From an uncultured Christensenella sp. (lineage in GTDB: Bacteria > Bacillota > Clostridia > Christensenellales > CAG-917): a DNA stretch of 64,000 nt. The position numbers and the translations under genes were made by a program. Below, piece by piece: positions 16,501 to 26,092 of the stretch. The stretch spans positions 124,001 through 188,000 of the forward strand of contig CAJTQT010000002.1 of the NCBI GenBank assembly GCA_910578325.1, in the 5' to 3' direction. The notes beneath the pieces are model-generated. The model was not told where the DNA came from, searched no databases, and was given only the letters and a program-made list of their open reading frames with translations. Every line of letters begins with the position of its first letter. Position 1 is the stretch's first letter.

Positions 16501-17631
16501 TTATTTTGCTCCTATCATAGCATAAGTATATTTGCGCGCCTGTTCATCTATTCCATATATGTCTTCAAGATCTACGTCGCCGACACTTAGGAATTTGTCC
16601 GATACCGCAGACAATACATCCGCTATATCGTCATAACCTATTCTGTTTTTCAGAAATTCTTCAACAAGAACTTCATCGGCTGCCGACAACGCAATACACG
16701 CGCCTTCGCCCGCTCTTGCGGCGTCCATTGCCAGTTTAAGGCAGGGATAACGCGTATAATCGGGTTCCGAGAAGGTCAATTCTCCCACTTTCGAAAGGTT
16801 TAACGGTGCTATGATTGATTTGCCATGGTCGGGATTGGATAGTGCAGTGTCTATCGCAAGTCTCATATCAGGCGCGGAAAACAGTCCCTTTAAACTGTTG
16901 TCGCTGAATTCGACTAGTGAATGCACTATACTCTGTCTGTGCATAACTACTTCGACGGAATCCGCGTCCACTTCGAACAGGCGCATCGCCTCTATGACTT
17001 CGAGACCTTTATTGAACAACGTCGCACAATCAATAGTTACCTTTTTACCCATATTCCATACGGGGTGCCGCAATGCGACCTCCGCCGTAACGTCTTTCAG
17101 TTTTTCAATCGGCAAATCTCTCAATGCCCCGCCGCTTGCCGTCAGGATGAGTTTTTTCACCTGCTTTTTATCCTCGCCTCTAAGGCAGGAAAATATCGCG
17201 GAGTGCTCGGTATCAAGCGGCAAAATTTTTCCGCCGTACTCTCTTTCGAGATTTTTCAGATGTCTGCCCGCGCAAACAATCGTTTCTTTGTTTGCAATGG
17301 CAAGCGTACCGCCTCTTCTAAGCACCTCTACCGCGCTTTGCAGCCCGGCGATTCCGCTTACCGCAAGCACGGTTATATCAGCGGGAATACGCGCCATATC
17401 CTCTAAATTCGAAACGCGGACGGAATCGGACGTATCGGTTAAAGTCTGCGCGCATTCGTCCGAAATCCAGTATGCGGATGGTGAAAATTTTGCAATCTGC
17501 TCTCTTAGCAAACTTTCGTTTTTATAAGCCGAAAGACCGATTACTCTGAATCGGTCGGAATAATGAGATATTACGTCGAGAGTCTGTCTTCCTACGGAAC
17601 CAGTACTGCCGAGAATTGTCACGGTTTTCAT
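16501..17631 (-). CDS. dxr: 1-deoxy-D-xylulose 5-phosphate reductoisomerase Dxr
   Basis: Dxr makes methylerythritol phosphate, the first committed step of the non-mevalonate isoprenoid pathway. The 376-residue protein has the NADPH-binding motif GSTGSVG at residues 8-14, ANKETIV near 114, the metal and substrate motif LDTEHSAIFSCL, and the conserved ATLFNKGLEVIEA. It is followed with no gap by rseP, as in the common cdsA-dxr-rseP arrangement. Confidence 0.97.
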   Translation of the reverse strand: MKTVTILGSTGSVGRQTLDVISHYSDRFRVIGLSAYKNESLLREQIAKFSPSAYWISDECAQTLTDTSDSVRVSNLEDMARIPADITVLAVSGIAGLQSAVEVLRRGGTLAIANKETIVCAGRHLKNLEREYGGKILPLDTEHSAIFSCLRGEDKKQVKKLILTASGGALRDLPIEKLKDVTAEVALRHPVWNMGKKVTIDCATLFNKGLEVIEAMRLFEVDADSVEVVMHRQSIVHSLVEFSDNSLKGLFSAPDMRLAIDTALSNPDHGKSIIAPLNLSKVGELTFSEPDYTRYPCLKLAMDAARAGEGACIALSAADEVLVEEFLKNRIGYDDIADVLSAVSDKFLSVGDVDLEDIYGIDEQARKYTYAMIGAK

Positions 17632-17710
17632 ATTCTATACCTTACGTTGCGGAGTCATCCGCACGTATTTATCCTATCGGTTAAAGTTTAAAACTGCGTT
17701 AAAATCCTTA

Positions 17711-18736
17711 TCAGGACCCATAGATGCAGGTGAAAGCGACCAGCAGCACTACAAGACAGTACATAACGCTGTCGATTCTGTCCATAAATCCGCCGTGTCC
17801 GGGGAAAATCTTGCCGTAATCCTTAATACCGAGCGCGCGTTTTATACCCGAGGCGCACAGATCGCCGACTTCCGAAACAGCACCGCATATTATTCCGATG
17901 GCAAGATAGATAAGCGCGCTTTTCCACATCCACCCGACGTCTGAATGCGAAATAAACGGAATGTATCCTATCTGAGCGGTAAACTCGGGCGCAATACTTC
18001 CCACGTATTCGAATATAGCCCAGAATACGACCGAAACCGCCGCTCCGCCGACAAGGCCGCCGACAGCGCCGGCAACTGTTTTTTTAGGACTTATAGACGG
18101 ACACAGTTTTTTACCGCCTATAAGCGAGCCTGCAAAGAATGCAAACATATCGCTGCCTATTATAGGTACGACAATTGCATACAAAACGGCAAACAGCGCG
18201 CTGTATTTGTATCCTACAACCCACGCTACCGTCATAAATATCATCGGATAAGCGATTAAAAATACGTTTGCGAACAGGCTGTTTATCGACTTCTTTTCCG
18301 TTGCGTTTTCAGATTTGCAACACTGTTCTGCGGAAATCGGTTCGCTTCCAACTGCGACTTCGGCAGGAGCAACGTCATCGGAATCCGCCTTTTCGCCGCC
18401 TTGCTTTTTCTTCATAAGAGGACGGAAAGTAAAGATTGCTATACAGACCGCAATACTTACAAGCAACACAATCAGTATGCCCTGCAATCCTGCGCTGTCG
18501 CCTATATAATGCTGCATAAGATAAAACACGGGATAAGTGAATATCAGCATAATAACTGCGGGCGCGATATACATATCGTAGCCGGAGTCTTTAAGGCATT
18601 TTCGCATTTCGAAAGTGGCTCCCGCAAGGAAAAGCAAAATCAACATATCCACGAAAATCGGACTCACAAAATATCCGCACAGCATAAATGCGGCAAGAAC
18701 TGCTATCAGCGCGATACTCGTTAACGTTCTCTTCAT
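17711..18736 (-). CDS. cdsA: Phosphatidate cytidylyltransferase CdsA
   Basis: CdsA makes CDP-diacylglycerol, the precursor of bacterial phospholipids. An integral membrane protein of about 341 residues. The C-terminal family signature is clear: SGIKRALGIKDYGKIFPGHGG then DRIDS. The ATG at 18736 is chosen because AGGAAAG lies upstream and the first membrane helix follows at once (MKRTLTSIALIAV). An upstream frame adds a basic, non-conserved stretch. A charged cytoplasmic loop rich in Lys, Glu and Ser lies around residues 110-150, making it somewhat longer than average. Confidence 0.93.
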   Translation of the reverse strand: MKRTLTSIALIAVLAAFMLCGYFVSPIFVDMLILLFLAGATFEMRKCLKDSGYDMYIAPAVIMLIFTYPVFYLMQHYIGDSAGLQGILIVLLVSIAVCIAIFTFRPLMKKKQGGEKADSDDVAPAEVAVGSEPISAEQCCKSENATEKKSINSLFANVFLIAYPMIFMTVAWVVGYKYSALFAVLYAIVVPIIGSDMFAFFAGSLIGGKKLCPSISPKKTVAGAVGGLVGGAAVSVVFWAIFEYVGSIAPEFTAQIGYIPFISHSDVGWMWKSALIYLAIGIICGAVSEVGDLCASGIKRALGIKDYGKIFPGHGGFMDRIDSVMYCLVVLLVAFTCIYGS

Positions 18737-18770
18737 AATTCTTTCCTGTCTGCTTATTGATGACTGCCGT

Positions 18771-19421
18771 TTATCTCCCGAACTTGCGTATACGGCTTTC
18801 AAATTCGTTTACTATTGCGTCAACGTCATTCTCAGTCATATCGGGCCATAACTTATCTAAAAAAATCAGTTCGCTGTATGCAGACTCGTACAGCATAAAG
18901 TTTGACAGTCGTTTTTCTCCGCCTGTTCGGACAACTGCGTCCAACGGCGGCAACGATGCGCTTGCAAGTCTCGATTCAATGGCGCTGTCCGTAAAATCTG
19001 CGTGGTCAAACGCCAGTTTACACGCCCTGACAATGTCGGCGCGCGCACCGTAATTGAGCGCAATATTGAGAGTTAGCCCGCTGTTTTGCGCGGTTTTTTG
19101 TTCTATAAAATATACAGATTCCGCAACGTAATCGGGCAGACTGTCGATATCGCCCATATAAAGAATTTTCATATCCCCGTCATACGAGCGGTTAAATTCC
19201 GTAACCACTTTGAAAATCGCCTCGATTTCCTGTGACGGTCGGCCGTTGTTTTCGGTTGAAAAAGCATAAACGGAAACGACTTTTATGCCGTGTACAGCGC
19301 ATTCGTTCAACACCCTTTTAAGAGCGTTTAAACCTTCTTTGTAGCCTTCTGTACGCGGCAGATCGCGGGCGGTTGCCCATCTGCCGTTTCCGTCCATAAT
19401 AAATCCGATATGACCGAGCAT
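18771..19421 (-). CDS. uppS: Undecaprenyl diphosphate synthase UppS
   Basis: A cis-prenyltransferase that makes the C55 lipid carrier for peptidoglycan. The 216-residue protein starts with the signature HIGFIMDGNGRWA, placing the catalytic aspartate at residue 10. The NIALNYGARADI and C-terminal ELIFLDKLWPDM motifs are also present. It is slightly short at the N-terminus compared with Bacillus UppS. The ATG overlaps the frr stop by 1 nt. Order frr-uppS-cdsA is conserved. Confidence 0.96.
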   Translation of the reverse strand: MLGHIGFIMDGNGRWATARDLPRTEGYKEGLNALKRVLNECAVHGIKVVSVYAFSTENNGRPSQEIEAIFKVVTEFNRSYDGDMKILYMGDIDSLPDYVAESVYFIEQKTAQNSGLTLNIALNYGARADIVRACKLAFDHADFTDSAIESRLASASLPPLDAVVRTGGEKRLSNFMLYESAYSELIFLDKLWPDMTENDVDAIVNEFESRIRKFGR

Positions 19422-19996
19422 CAGATTGACAGAATCTCCTGTTCCTTTTCTTTGAACAGTTTGTCTACTTCGTCTGTACGGCTTGCAAGAGCCTTATCGA
19501 TATCCGAAGTGAGATTTTTAAGGTCGTCTTCGGTTATGGTAGACGCCTTTTGCAGTTTTTTCAATTCGTCGATAGCGTCGCGGCGCGCGTTACGCATAAC
19601 CACTTTGCTCTCCTCGACGTAGTTTTTGGCGTCTTTGACGGTGCTGCGTCTGCGCTCCTCGGTGAGTTCCGGAAAAATGAGCCTGATAACCTGACCGTCG
19701 TTATTCGGCGTAATGCCGACGTTGCCTGCAAGAATTGCTTTTTCGATGGCTTTCAACTGAGATTTATCCCAGGGTGAAATTACGAGAAGGCGCGCTTCGG
19801 GAACGGATATATTAGCCATATTGCCGATAGGCGTAGGAGTTCCGTAATAATCTACCAGAACTTTGTCAAGTATATGCGGATTCGCCCTGCCCGCTCTTAT
19901 TGCGCGCAGTTCGGATTTGAAATTGTTCATAACCTTTTCGACTCTTTCGCTAAAATCGTCAAAAATTAAATCCACTTCGTCGATGTTGTACGACAT
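19421..19996 (-). CDS. frr: Ribosome recycling factor
   Basis: Splits post-termination ribosomes together with EF-G. The 191-residue protein has the typical three-helix-bundle sequence: LRAIRAGRANPHILDKVLVDYYGTPTPIGNMANISVPEARLL, then KNYVEESKVVMRNARRDAIDELKK. GGAGG lies before the ATG. It has its own promoter, and pyrH, usually its upstream neighbour, lies 24 kb away here. Confidence 0.97.
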   Translation of the reverse strand: MSYNIDEVDLIFDDFSERVEKVMNNFKSELRAIRAGRANPHILDKVLVDYYGTPTPIGNMANISVPEARLLVISPWDKSQLKAIEKAILAGNVGITPNNDGQVIRLIFPELTEERRRSTVKDAKNYVEESKVVMRNARRDAIDELKKLQKASTITEDDLKNLTSDIDKALASRTDEVDKLFKEKEQEILSI

Positions 19997-20026
19997 AGGT
20001 AATCCTCCATAATAAATATTACATAG

Positions 20027-20055
20027 ATTATAACAAAACTTTGGCTATAAATCAA
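20027..20055 (-). promoter_or_regulatory. Promoter of the frr operon
   Basis: On the minus strand TTGATT (20055-20050), a 17-nt spacer and TATAAT (20032-20027), 30 nt upstream of the frr start. It would drive frr-uppS-cdsA-dxr-rseP and beyond, and lies just downstream of the folD terminator. Confidence 0.8.
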
Positions 20056-20100
20056 GATTCTTTTTCCTGTGCGCACAAATATCTGCCGAAATTTTCTCGC

Positions 20101-20131
20101 AAAAATGAGAAGCGGACGCAAAACGCGTCCG
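20101..20131 (-). terminator. Intrinsic terminator after folD (end of purine operon)
   Basis: GCGGACGC and GCGTCCGC form a perfect 8-bp stem at 20111-20131. On the minus strand it is followed by TTCTCATTTTT. It lies 24 nt past the folD stop and ahead of the frr promoter, so it separates the purine operon from the frr operon. Confidence 0.8.
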
Positions 20132-20154
20132 CCTGTACGTAACCAAATAGAAAT

Positions 20155-21012
20155 TCACGCAATCCCGTGCTGTTTTTTGTATGCTTTAAGCGTATTTGAG
20201 ATGAGCATAGTCACCGTCATAGGCCCGACTCCTCCCGGCACGGGGGTGATGTACTTGCATTTTTCGCAAATAGCGTTAAAATCTACGTCGCCGCATAGTT
20301 TTCCGTTTTCATCCCTGTCCATTCCGACGTCTACGACGATTGCGCCCTCTTTTATCATATCCGCTTTCAGAAATTTTGCTTTGCCTATTGCAACTACAAC
20401 GATATCCGCTCTGCGCGTGATCTCCGCAAGATTCTGGGTACGCGAATGACAGACCGTAACAGTACAGTTTGCGTCAAGCAAAAGTTGAGCCATAGGTTTT
20501 CCGACAAGATTTGACCTTCCGATAACCACAGCGTTCTTTCCTTCGAGGGGGATTCCGTAATACTCCAACAGTTTCATAACGCCGAAAGGAGTACACGCAA
20601 TCAGGCTGTCCCTTCCTGTCCACAGCCTTCCTTTTTGTGCGGCTGTACAGCCGTCTACGTCCTTTTCGGGAGATATCAGATCGATGAGTTTGTTCTCGTC
20701 AAGGTGCGCGGGAATGGGAAGTTGCAAAATTATGCCGGATACGTCTTTGTTGCCGTTAAGTTCTCTTATAGTATCGGCAACATCTTCGAATGTGCTGTCC
20801 TCTGGCAATTTGCACAAAAACGATTCTATGCCAACCTCTTCGCACGCCTTAATTTTATTGCGGACGTAAACCTGCGACGCGGGATTGTCGCCGACAAATA
20901 TGACGGCAAGTCCTATTCCGTCCTCTAAGCCTTTTTTGCGAAGATTCGCAACCTCGTCGGCTATTCCGCCCCTGATGCTTGCCGCAACGAGTTTTCCGTC
21001 TATAATACGCAT
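20155..21012 (-). CDS. folD: Methylene-THF dehydrogenase/methenyl-THF cyclohydrolase FolD
   Basis: FolD interconverts 5,10-methylene-THF and 10-formyl-THF with NADP. About 285 residues. Motifs are VYVRNKIKACEEVGIES, GIILQLPIPAH, DVDGCTAAQKG and VIGRSNLVGKPMA (cofactor site), ending ITPVPGGVGPMTVTML. The start at 21012 has AGGAG upstream. A frame opening at 21033 adds seven unsupported residues. It begins 24 nt after purL, so it is the last gene of the purine operon and links 10-formyl-THF supply to PurN and AICARFT. Confidence 0.95.
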   Translation of the reverse strand: MRIIDGKLVAASIRGGIADEVANLRKKGLEDGIGLAVIFVGDNPASQVYVRNKIKACEEVGIESFLCKLPEDSTFEDVADTIRELNGNKDVSGIILQLPIPAHLDENKLIDLISPEKDVDGCTAAQKGRLWTGRDSLIACTPFGVMKLLEYYGIPLEGKNAVVIGRSNLVGKPMAQLLLDANCTVTVCHSRTQNLAEITRRADIVVVAIGKAKFLKADMIKEGAIVVDVGMDRDENGKLCGDVDFNAICEKCKYITPVPGGVGPMTVTMLISNTLKAYKKQHGIA

Positions 21013-21036
21013 ATACCTACTCCTGTTTTGCAACGC

Positions 21037-24000
21037 TTATTTGAAATACTTAACGGCAGACTCGAAAATTTTCATATCGTAGTTGCCGATAACGTTTTTA
21101 TAGAGACCGTTGCCGATTCTTTCCGAATGTCCCATTTTTCCGAAAACTCTGCCGTCCTCGGAAGTTATACCTTCTATGGCGTATGAGGAATTATTCGGGT
21201 TGAATTGAACCTCGCTCGTGGCATTGTTTTCAAAGTCCACGTACTGCGTTGCAATCTGCCCTTTGCTTGCGAGTTCGGCTATGAGTTTCTCATCGGCGAA
21301 GAATCTGCCCTCGCCGTGCGAAATTGGCACGTTATACACCTCTCCTACCTGCGTCGCCGCAAGCCACGGAGACATATTCGACGCTATTCTCGTGCGTACG
21401 ATTTTAGACTGATGCCGTGCGATTTTATTGAAAGTCAAAGTCGGGCAGTTTTCGTCGGTATCTATAATCTTTCCGTACGGAACAAGTCCGAGTTTGATAA
21501 GCGCTTGGAATCCGTTGCATATACCCAGCATAAGTCCGTCGCGCTTTTCGAGCAAGTCCGTAACGCTCTCTTTAATCTCCGCATTGCGGAAGAATGCCGT
21601 GATAAACTTGCCGCTTCCGTCAGGCTCGTCGCCGCCCGAAAATCCGCCGGGGATAAATATCATCTGCGAATTTCGAACCGCTTTTGCGAACTCTTCCGTA
21701 CTTGCCGCAATTCCCGCTGCTGTAAGATTGTTTATAACTATAATTTCGGGCTCTGCTCCGGCGTCGCGCATAGCCTTCGCGCTGTCGTATTCGCAATTTG
21801 TTCCTGGGAATGCTGGTATAATGACTTTCGGACGCGCAACTTTGATTGCGGGCGTAATCCGTTCTTTTGTTTCGTATGAAAACGTCTTTATGCCGCTGTT
21901 TATCTGTTCGATATTGCAGGAATATACGCTTTCGAGTTTATTTTCGTATATCGCTTCGATTTCGCTTGCGAAAACGAATTCTTGTTTGAATTTATAAACC
22001 TCTTCCTCTATAATCCTGCCTATCGGCTTTGCCCCGTCCACCTCGATATCGGATTCGATAATAAACGAGCCGTAATTATAACCGAATATATCTTCAACGG
22101 ACATATTTTCATCAAATTCGAATCCGAATCCGTTGCCCATACACATTTTCATCACCGCTTCCGCAATTCCGCCGAGCGTGGGAGTATAGCAGGCATATGT
22201 ATTGCCTCTTTTTAAAAGTTCTGTCACTCGGTCAAAAACGCGGCGCAGTGATTCGGTAATAGGCAAACCGTTTGCGTCGTATTCGGGTTTGATGAGATAT
22301 GCTCTATTTCCCGCCTTTTTAAATTCGGGAGAAACAATATTTTGAACCTTTTCGGTTGTCACCGCAAAAGACACCAACGTAGGCGGAACGTGCAATTTTT
22401 CAAACGAACCGCTCATCGAATCCTTGCCGCCGATTGCGCCTATTCCCAGTTCTTTCTGCGCTTTGAACGCGCCTAAAAGTGCGGATAAAGGCTTCCCCCA
22501 ACTCTCGGGATTCTTGCCCAGTCTCTCGAAATACTCCTGAAATGTCAGATATACGTCTTTAAATTCCGCGCCCGTGGCAATCAACTTGCAAACAGATTCC
22601 ACCACCGCGAGATATGCGCCGTGATAAGGGCTCTGCTCCGAGATAAACGGATTGTATCCCCACGCCATAAGCGAGCAATCGTCCGTATGTTTTTTCTCCA
22701 CGGAAATTTTCTGTACCATTGCCTGTATAGGCGTGCGTTGACGTTTTCCGCCGAAAGGCATCAAAACCGTACCCGCTCCGATTGTGGAATCAAAAGTCTC
22801 GGACAGTCCTCTCTTCGAACAAACGTTGAGATCGTCCGCCGTCTTTTTGAGATTATCCGCAAATGAACCTGTAATTTTTTTATCTTTGAATTCGGCTTTT
22901 GAGGCGCGTACGTCGATATGCTTTTCCGCTCCGTTGGAATTGAGAAATTCGCGGCTTATATCGACTATCTTTTTTCCGTTCCAGTTCATCACGAGACGGG
23001 GCTCTTCGCAAACAACGGCTACGGGACACGCCTGCAGGTTTTCACGGTTCGCCAGTTCGAGGAATCTATTGAGGTCGCATTTATCTACTACTACCGCCAT
23101 ACGTTCCTGAGATTCGCTTATGGCAAGTTCAGTACCGTCCAGACCTTCGTATTTTTTGGGTACCGCATTGAGGTTTATTTCCAGACCGTCCGCAAGTTCT
23201 CCGATTGCGACGGAAACTCCGCCCGCGCCGAAGTCGTTGCATCTCTTTATCATTCTGCACACGTCTCCGTTTCTGAAAAGACGTTGAAGTTTACGCTCTT
23301 CGGGCGCGTTTCCTTTCTGAACTTCCGCGCCGCAGGTTTCCAGCGACTGCAAAGTATGCGATTTGCTTGAACCTGTCGCTCCACCGCAACCGTCTCGTCC
23401 CGTACTGCCGCCGAGAAGTATGACCACGTCGCCTGCAACGGGACGTTCGCGCCTTACGTTCTCCGCAGGAGCGGCTGCGATAACCGCGCCGATTTCCATA
23501 CGCTTTGCGGCATAACCGTCGTGATAGATTTCATCGACGATTCCCGTCGCAAGTCCTATTTGGTTGCCGTATGACGAATAACCCGCCGCGGCTGTAGTAA
23601 CAATTTTACGCTGCGGAAGTTTGCCCTGTATCGTTTCGCTTACGGGTGTCAGCGGATTTCCCGCGCCTGTTACTCGCATTGCGCCGTATACGTATGCTCT
23701 TCCCGACAGCGGATCTCTGATTGCTCCGCCGATGCAGGTCGCCGCTCCGCCGAACGGTTCAATCTCGGTCGGATGATTGTGTGTTTCGTTCTTGAACAAA
23801 AGCAACCATTTTTCCGTGATTCCGTCAACGTCGACGTCAATTTTCACAGTGCACGCGTTTATCTCTTCGGATTCGTCGAGTTTGTCGAGTTTGCCTTCTT
23901 TTTTGAGATACTTAACGGCAAGAGTCGCTATATCCATAAGACATATCGGCTTTGTCCTACCGAGTTGCTTTCTTGTATCGATATACTCTTTCCACGCCCG

Positions 24001-24726
24001 TTCAATCAATTCGTCCTCGAATCTTACGCTGTCGATAGTAGTAAGAAAAGTCGTATGACGGCAATGGTCGGACCAGTAAGTATCGATCATTCTGATTTCG
24101 GTTATAGTAGGTTCTCTGTTTTCGGATTTGAAATACGACTGACAGAACGTAATATCGTCTATATCCATTGCAAGACCGTACTGCAATATAAATTGTTCAA
24201 GTCCTTTTCTGTCAAGCGAAGTAAATCCGTCGACAGTCTTTACTTCCGTCGGGATTTCATACTGCACCGCAAGCGTAGCGGGTTTTTCGAGCGCCGCTTC
24301 GCGCGCTTCTACGGGATTTATTACGTATTTTTTGATTTCGGCAATCTGAGTGGCTGAAAGATTCCCGTATAGCGCGTAAACCTTAGCGGTGCGAACGGTA
24401 GGACGTTCGCCCTGAGATATTATCTGTATGCACTGTGCCGCGGAATCTGCGCGTTGGTCGAACTGCCCCGGAAGATATTCAACGGCAAACACCGTCGCTC
24501 CGTCGGCGGAGAAATCCTCCGTCGCTCTGTCAAGTTGCGGCTCTGCGAATACGGTTTTTTTGGCATATTCGAAAAGTTCCTCCGATATATTCTCGGCGTC
24601 GTATCTGTTTAGCACACGTACGTTTTCGAGTTCCTTTATACCGAGCAGACCGCGAACGTCGTTTAAAAGCGATTTCGCTTCGTTTGCAAGTTCTTCTTTT
24701 TTTTCAACGAAAACTCTGTAAACCAT
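21037..24726 (-). CDS. purL: Phosphoribosylformylglycinamidine synthase, single-chain PurL
   Basis: Converts FGAR, glutamine and ATP to FGAM. The 1,229-residue chain carries both the synthetase and the glutaminase, so no separate purS or purQ is needed. The synthetase part has DTYWSDHCRHTTF, ETHNHPTEIEPFGGAATCIGG and GGKDSMSGSF. The C-terminal class I amidotransferase, from about residue 965, shows PGTNCEYDSAKAM, the nucleophile in LGICNGFQAL, and the histidine in ISHGEGRF. This is the clostridial long-form subfamily. GGAGG precedes the ATG, which directly follows purD. Confidence 0.97.
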   Translation of the reverse strand: MVYRVFVEKKEELANEAKSLLNDVRGLLGIKELENVRVLNRYDAENISEELFEYAKKTVFAEPQLDRATEDFSADGATVFAVEYLPGQFDQRADSAAQCIQIISQGERPTVRTAKVYALYGNLSATQIAEIKKYVINPVEAREAALEKPATLAVQYEIPTEVKTVDGFTSLDRKGLEQFILQYGLAMDIDDITFCQSYFKSENREPTITEIRMIDTYWSDHCRHTTFLTTIDSVRFEDELIERAWKEYIDTRKQLGRTKPICLMDIATLAVKYLKKEGKLDKLDESEEINACTVKIDVDVDGITEKWLLLFKNETHNHPTEIEPFGGAATCIGGAIRDPLSGRAYVYGAMRVTGAGNPLTPVSETIQGKLPQRKIVTTAAAGYSSYGNQIGLATGIVDEIYHDGYAAKRMEIGAVIAAAPAENVRRERPVAGDVVILLGGSTGRDGCGGATGSSKSHTLQSLETCGAEVQKGNAPEERKLQRLFRNGDVCRMIKRCNDFGAGGVSVAIGELADGLEINLNAVPKKYEGLDGTELAISESQERMAVVVDKCDLNRFLELANRENLQACPVAVVCEEPRLVMNWNGKKIVDISREFLNSNGAEKHIDVRASKAEFKDKKITGSFADNLKKTADDLNVCSKRGLSETFDSTIGAGTVLMPFGGKRQRTPIQAMVQKISVEKKHTDDCSLMAWGYNPFISEQSPYHGAYLAVVESVCKLIATGAEFKDVYLTFQEYFERLGKNPESWGKPLSALLGAFKAQKELGIGAIGGKDSMSGSFEKLHVPPTLVSFAVTTEKVQNIVSPEFKKAGNRAYLIKPEYDANGLPITESLRRVFDRVTELLKRGNTYACYTPTLGGIAEAVMKMCMGNGFGFEFDENMSVEDIFGYNYGSFIIESDIEVDGAKPIGRIIEEEVYKFKQEFVFASEIEAIYENKLESVYSCNIEQINSGIKTFSYETKERITPAIKVARPKVIIPAFPGTNCEYDSAKAMRDAGAEPEIIVINNLTAAGIAASTEEFAKAVRNSQMIFIPGGFSGGDEPDGSGKFITAFFRNAEIKESVTDLLEKRDGLMLGICNGFQALIKLGLVPYGKIIDTDENCPTLTFNKIARHQSKIVRTRIASNMSPWLAATQVGEVYNVPISHGEGRFFADEKLIAELASKGQIATQYVDFENNATSEVQFNPNNSSYAIEGITSEDGRVFGKMGHSERIGNGLYKNVIGNYDMKIFESAVKYFK

Positions 24727-25998
24727 TTATCTTTCCTCCGTAGCGGCAAGTGCTTTTTTACCTATATCCTTGCGGTAGTATGCATTTTCAAAACTCACTT
24801 TTTCGACGTCCGCATACGCTTTTTGAATCGCGTTTTTAAGCGTGACGTCCGTTTCGGTGATGCCCAAAACGCGTCCGCCGTTTGTGACCAGTTTTCCGTC
24901 CTTTTCGGCGGCTCCTGCTATAAATACTTTATCCTCCAAATCAGACGGCACGGTAATTTCAAAACCCTTATCGTATTTTTCGGGATAACCTTTCGACGCC
25001 ATAATCACGCAACAGGCGTGCGCGGGTTCGAATTCTACATTTATATCTGCAAGTCTCTCGTCTGTGACCGCGCGCATTACCGTAAGCAAATCGGTTTTCA
25101 GAAGCGGAAGCACAACCTGCGTTTCGGGATCGCCGAACCGACAGTTGTATTCAATAACTTTCGGGCCGTTATCCGTTATCATAAGCCCGAAATACAGACA
25201 TCCTTTAAAAGTTCTGCCCTCTGCGTTCATCGCTTTTACGGTCGGCATAAATATGCGGTTCATACACTCGAGGGCGATCTCGTCCGTGTAATATGGATTC
25301 GGAGCAACCGTACCCATCCCTCCGGTGTTCAGTCCGGTATCGCCGTCGTGCGCTCTTTTATGGTCCATAGACGAAACCATAGGCACAACGGTTTTTCCGT
25401 CCGTAAATGCGAGCACCGACACTTCTGGCCCTGTGAGATATTCTTCTATAACGACGCAGTCGCCGCTTTTTCCGAAGGCTTTGTCCATCATCATAGACTT
25501 TACCGCCGAAATTGCCTCTTCGCGCGTTTGGGCTATTATAACGCCTTTGCCAAGCGCAAGTCCGTCCGCTTTAATAACCGTGGGGACAGGCGCAGTCGAC
25601 ACATATTCGAGAGCGGATTCGCAATCGGTGAATACTGCGTATTCGGCGGTCGGGATTCCGTATTTTTTCATAAGGTCTTTCGCAAATGCCTTACTGCCTT
25701 CTATAATCGCCGCGTTCGAGCGCGGACCGAAACAAGGTATTCCCTTTTCTTCGAGCGCGTCCACCGCACCGAGAACAAGCGGATCGTCGGGGGCGACTAT
25801 CGCGTAATCGATTGCATTTTCAACCGCAAAAGCGACTATCGAAGCAATGTCTTTCGCCCCTATGTCTACGCATTCGGCATCGCGCGCAATACCCCCGTTA
25901 CCCGGCAATGCGAATATCTTTTCCACATCGTGATTGAGTTTGATTTTCTTTATTATGGCGTGCTCTCTTCCGCCACCGCCTACAACCAGTATTTTCAC
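24727..25998 (-). CDS. purD: Phosphoribosylamine--glycine ligase PurD
   Basis: An ATP-grasp enzyme that joins phosphoribosylamine and glycine to GAR. The 423-residue protein has the N-terminal motif VVGGGGREHAI, the ATP-grasp segment VIKADGLALGKGV, and the NTGGMGTVAPNPY and EYNCRFGDPETQ signatures. Translation starts with GTG at 25998 behind GAGGATATAAAG. The stop directly abuts the purL ATG. Confidence 0.97.
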   Translation of the reverse strand: MKILVVGGGGREHAIIKKIKLNHDVEKIFALPGNGGIARDAECVDIGAKDIASIVAFAVENAIDYAIVAPDDPLVLGAVDALEEKGIPCFGPRSNAAIIEGSKAFAKDLMKKYGIPTAEYAVFTDCESALEYVSTAPVPTVIKADGLALGKGVIIAQTREEAISAVKSMMMDKAFGKSGDCVVIEEYLTGPEVSVLAFTDGKTVVPMVSSMDHKRAHDGDTGLNTGGMGTVAPNPYYTDEIALECMNRIFMPTVKAMNAEGRTFKGCLYFGLMITDNGPKVIEYNCRFGDPETQVVLPLLKTDLLTVMRAVTDERLADINVEFEPAHACCVIMASKGYPEKYDKGFEITVPSDLEDKVFIAGAAEKDGKLVTNGGRVLGITETDVTLKNAIQKAYADVEKVSFENAYYRKDIGKKALAATEER

Positions 25999-26092
25999 CT
26001 TTATATCCTCGATTCAGCGTTTAATCTTACAATTACGTTCAGCCCGATTGCTGTTTTAAAGCGGAAATCGGGCTGATATGAGGGTTTGCAAA

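Noticed and set aside
24823..26076. 417-codon plus-strand frame opposite purD
   Set aside because: Antisense to a complete purD with all motifs. Composition (many Arg, Tyr, Phe, His) is typical of a shadow frame.
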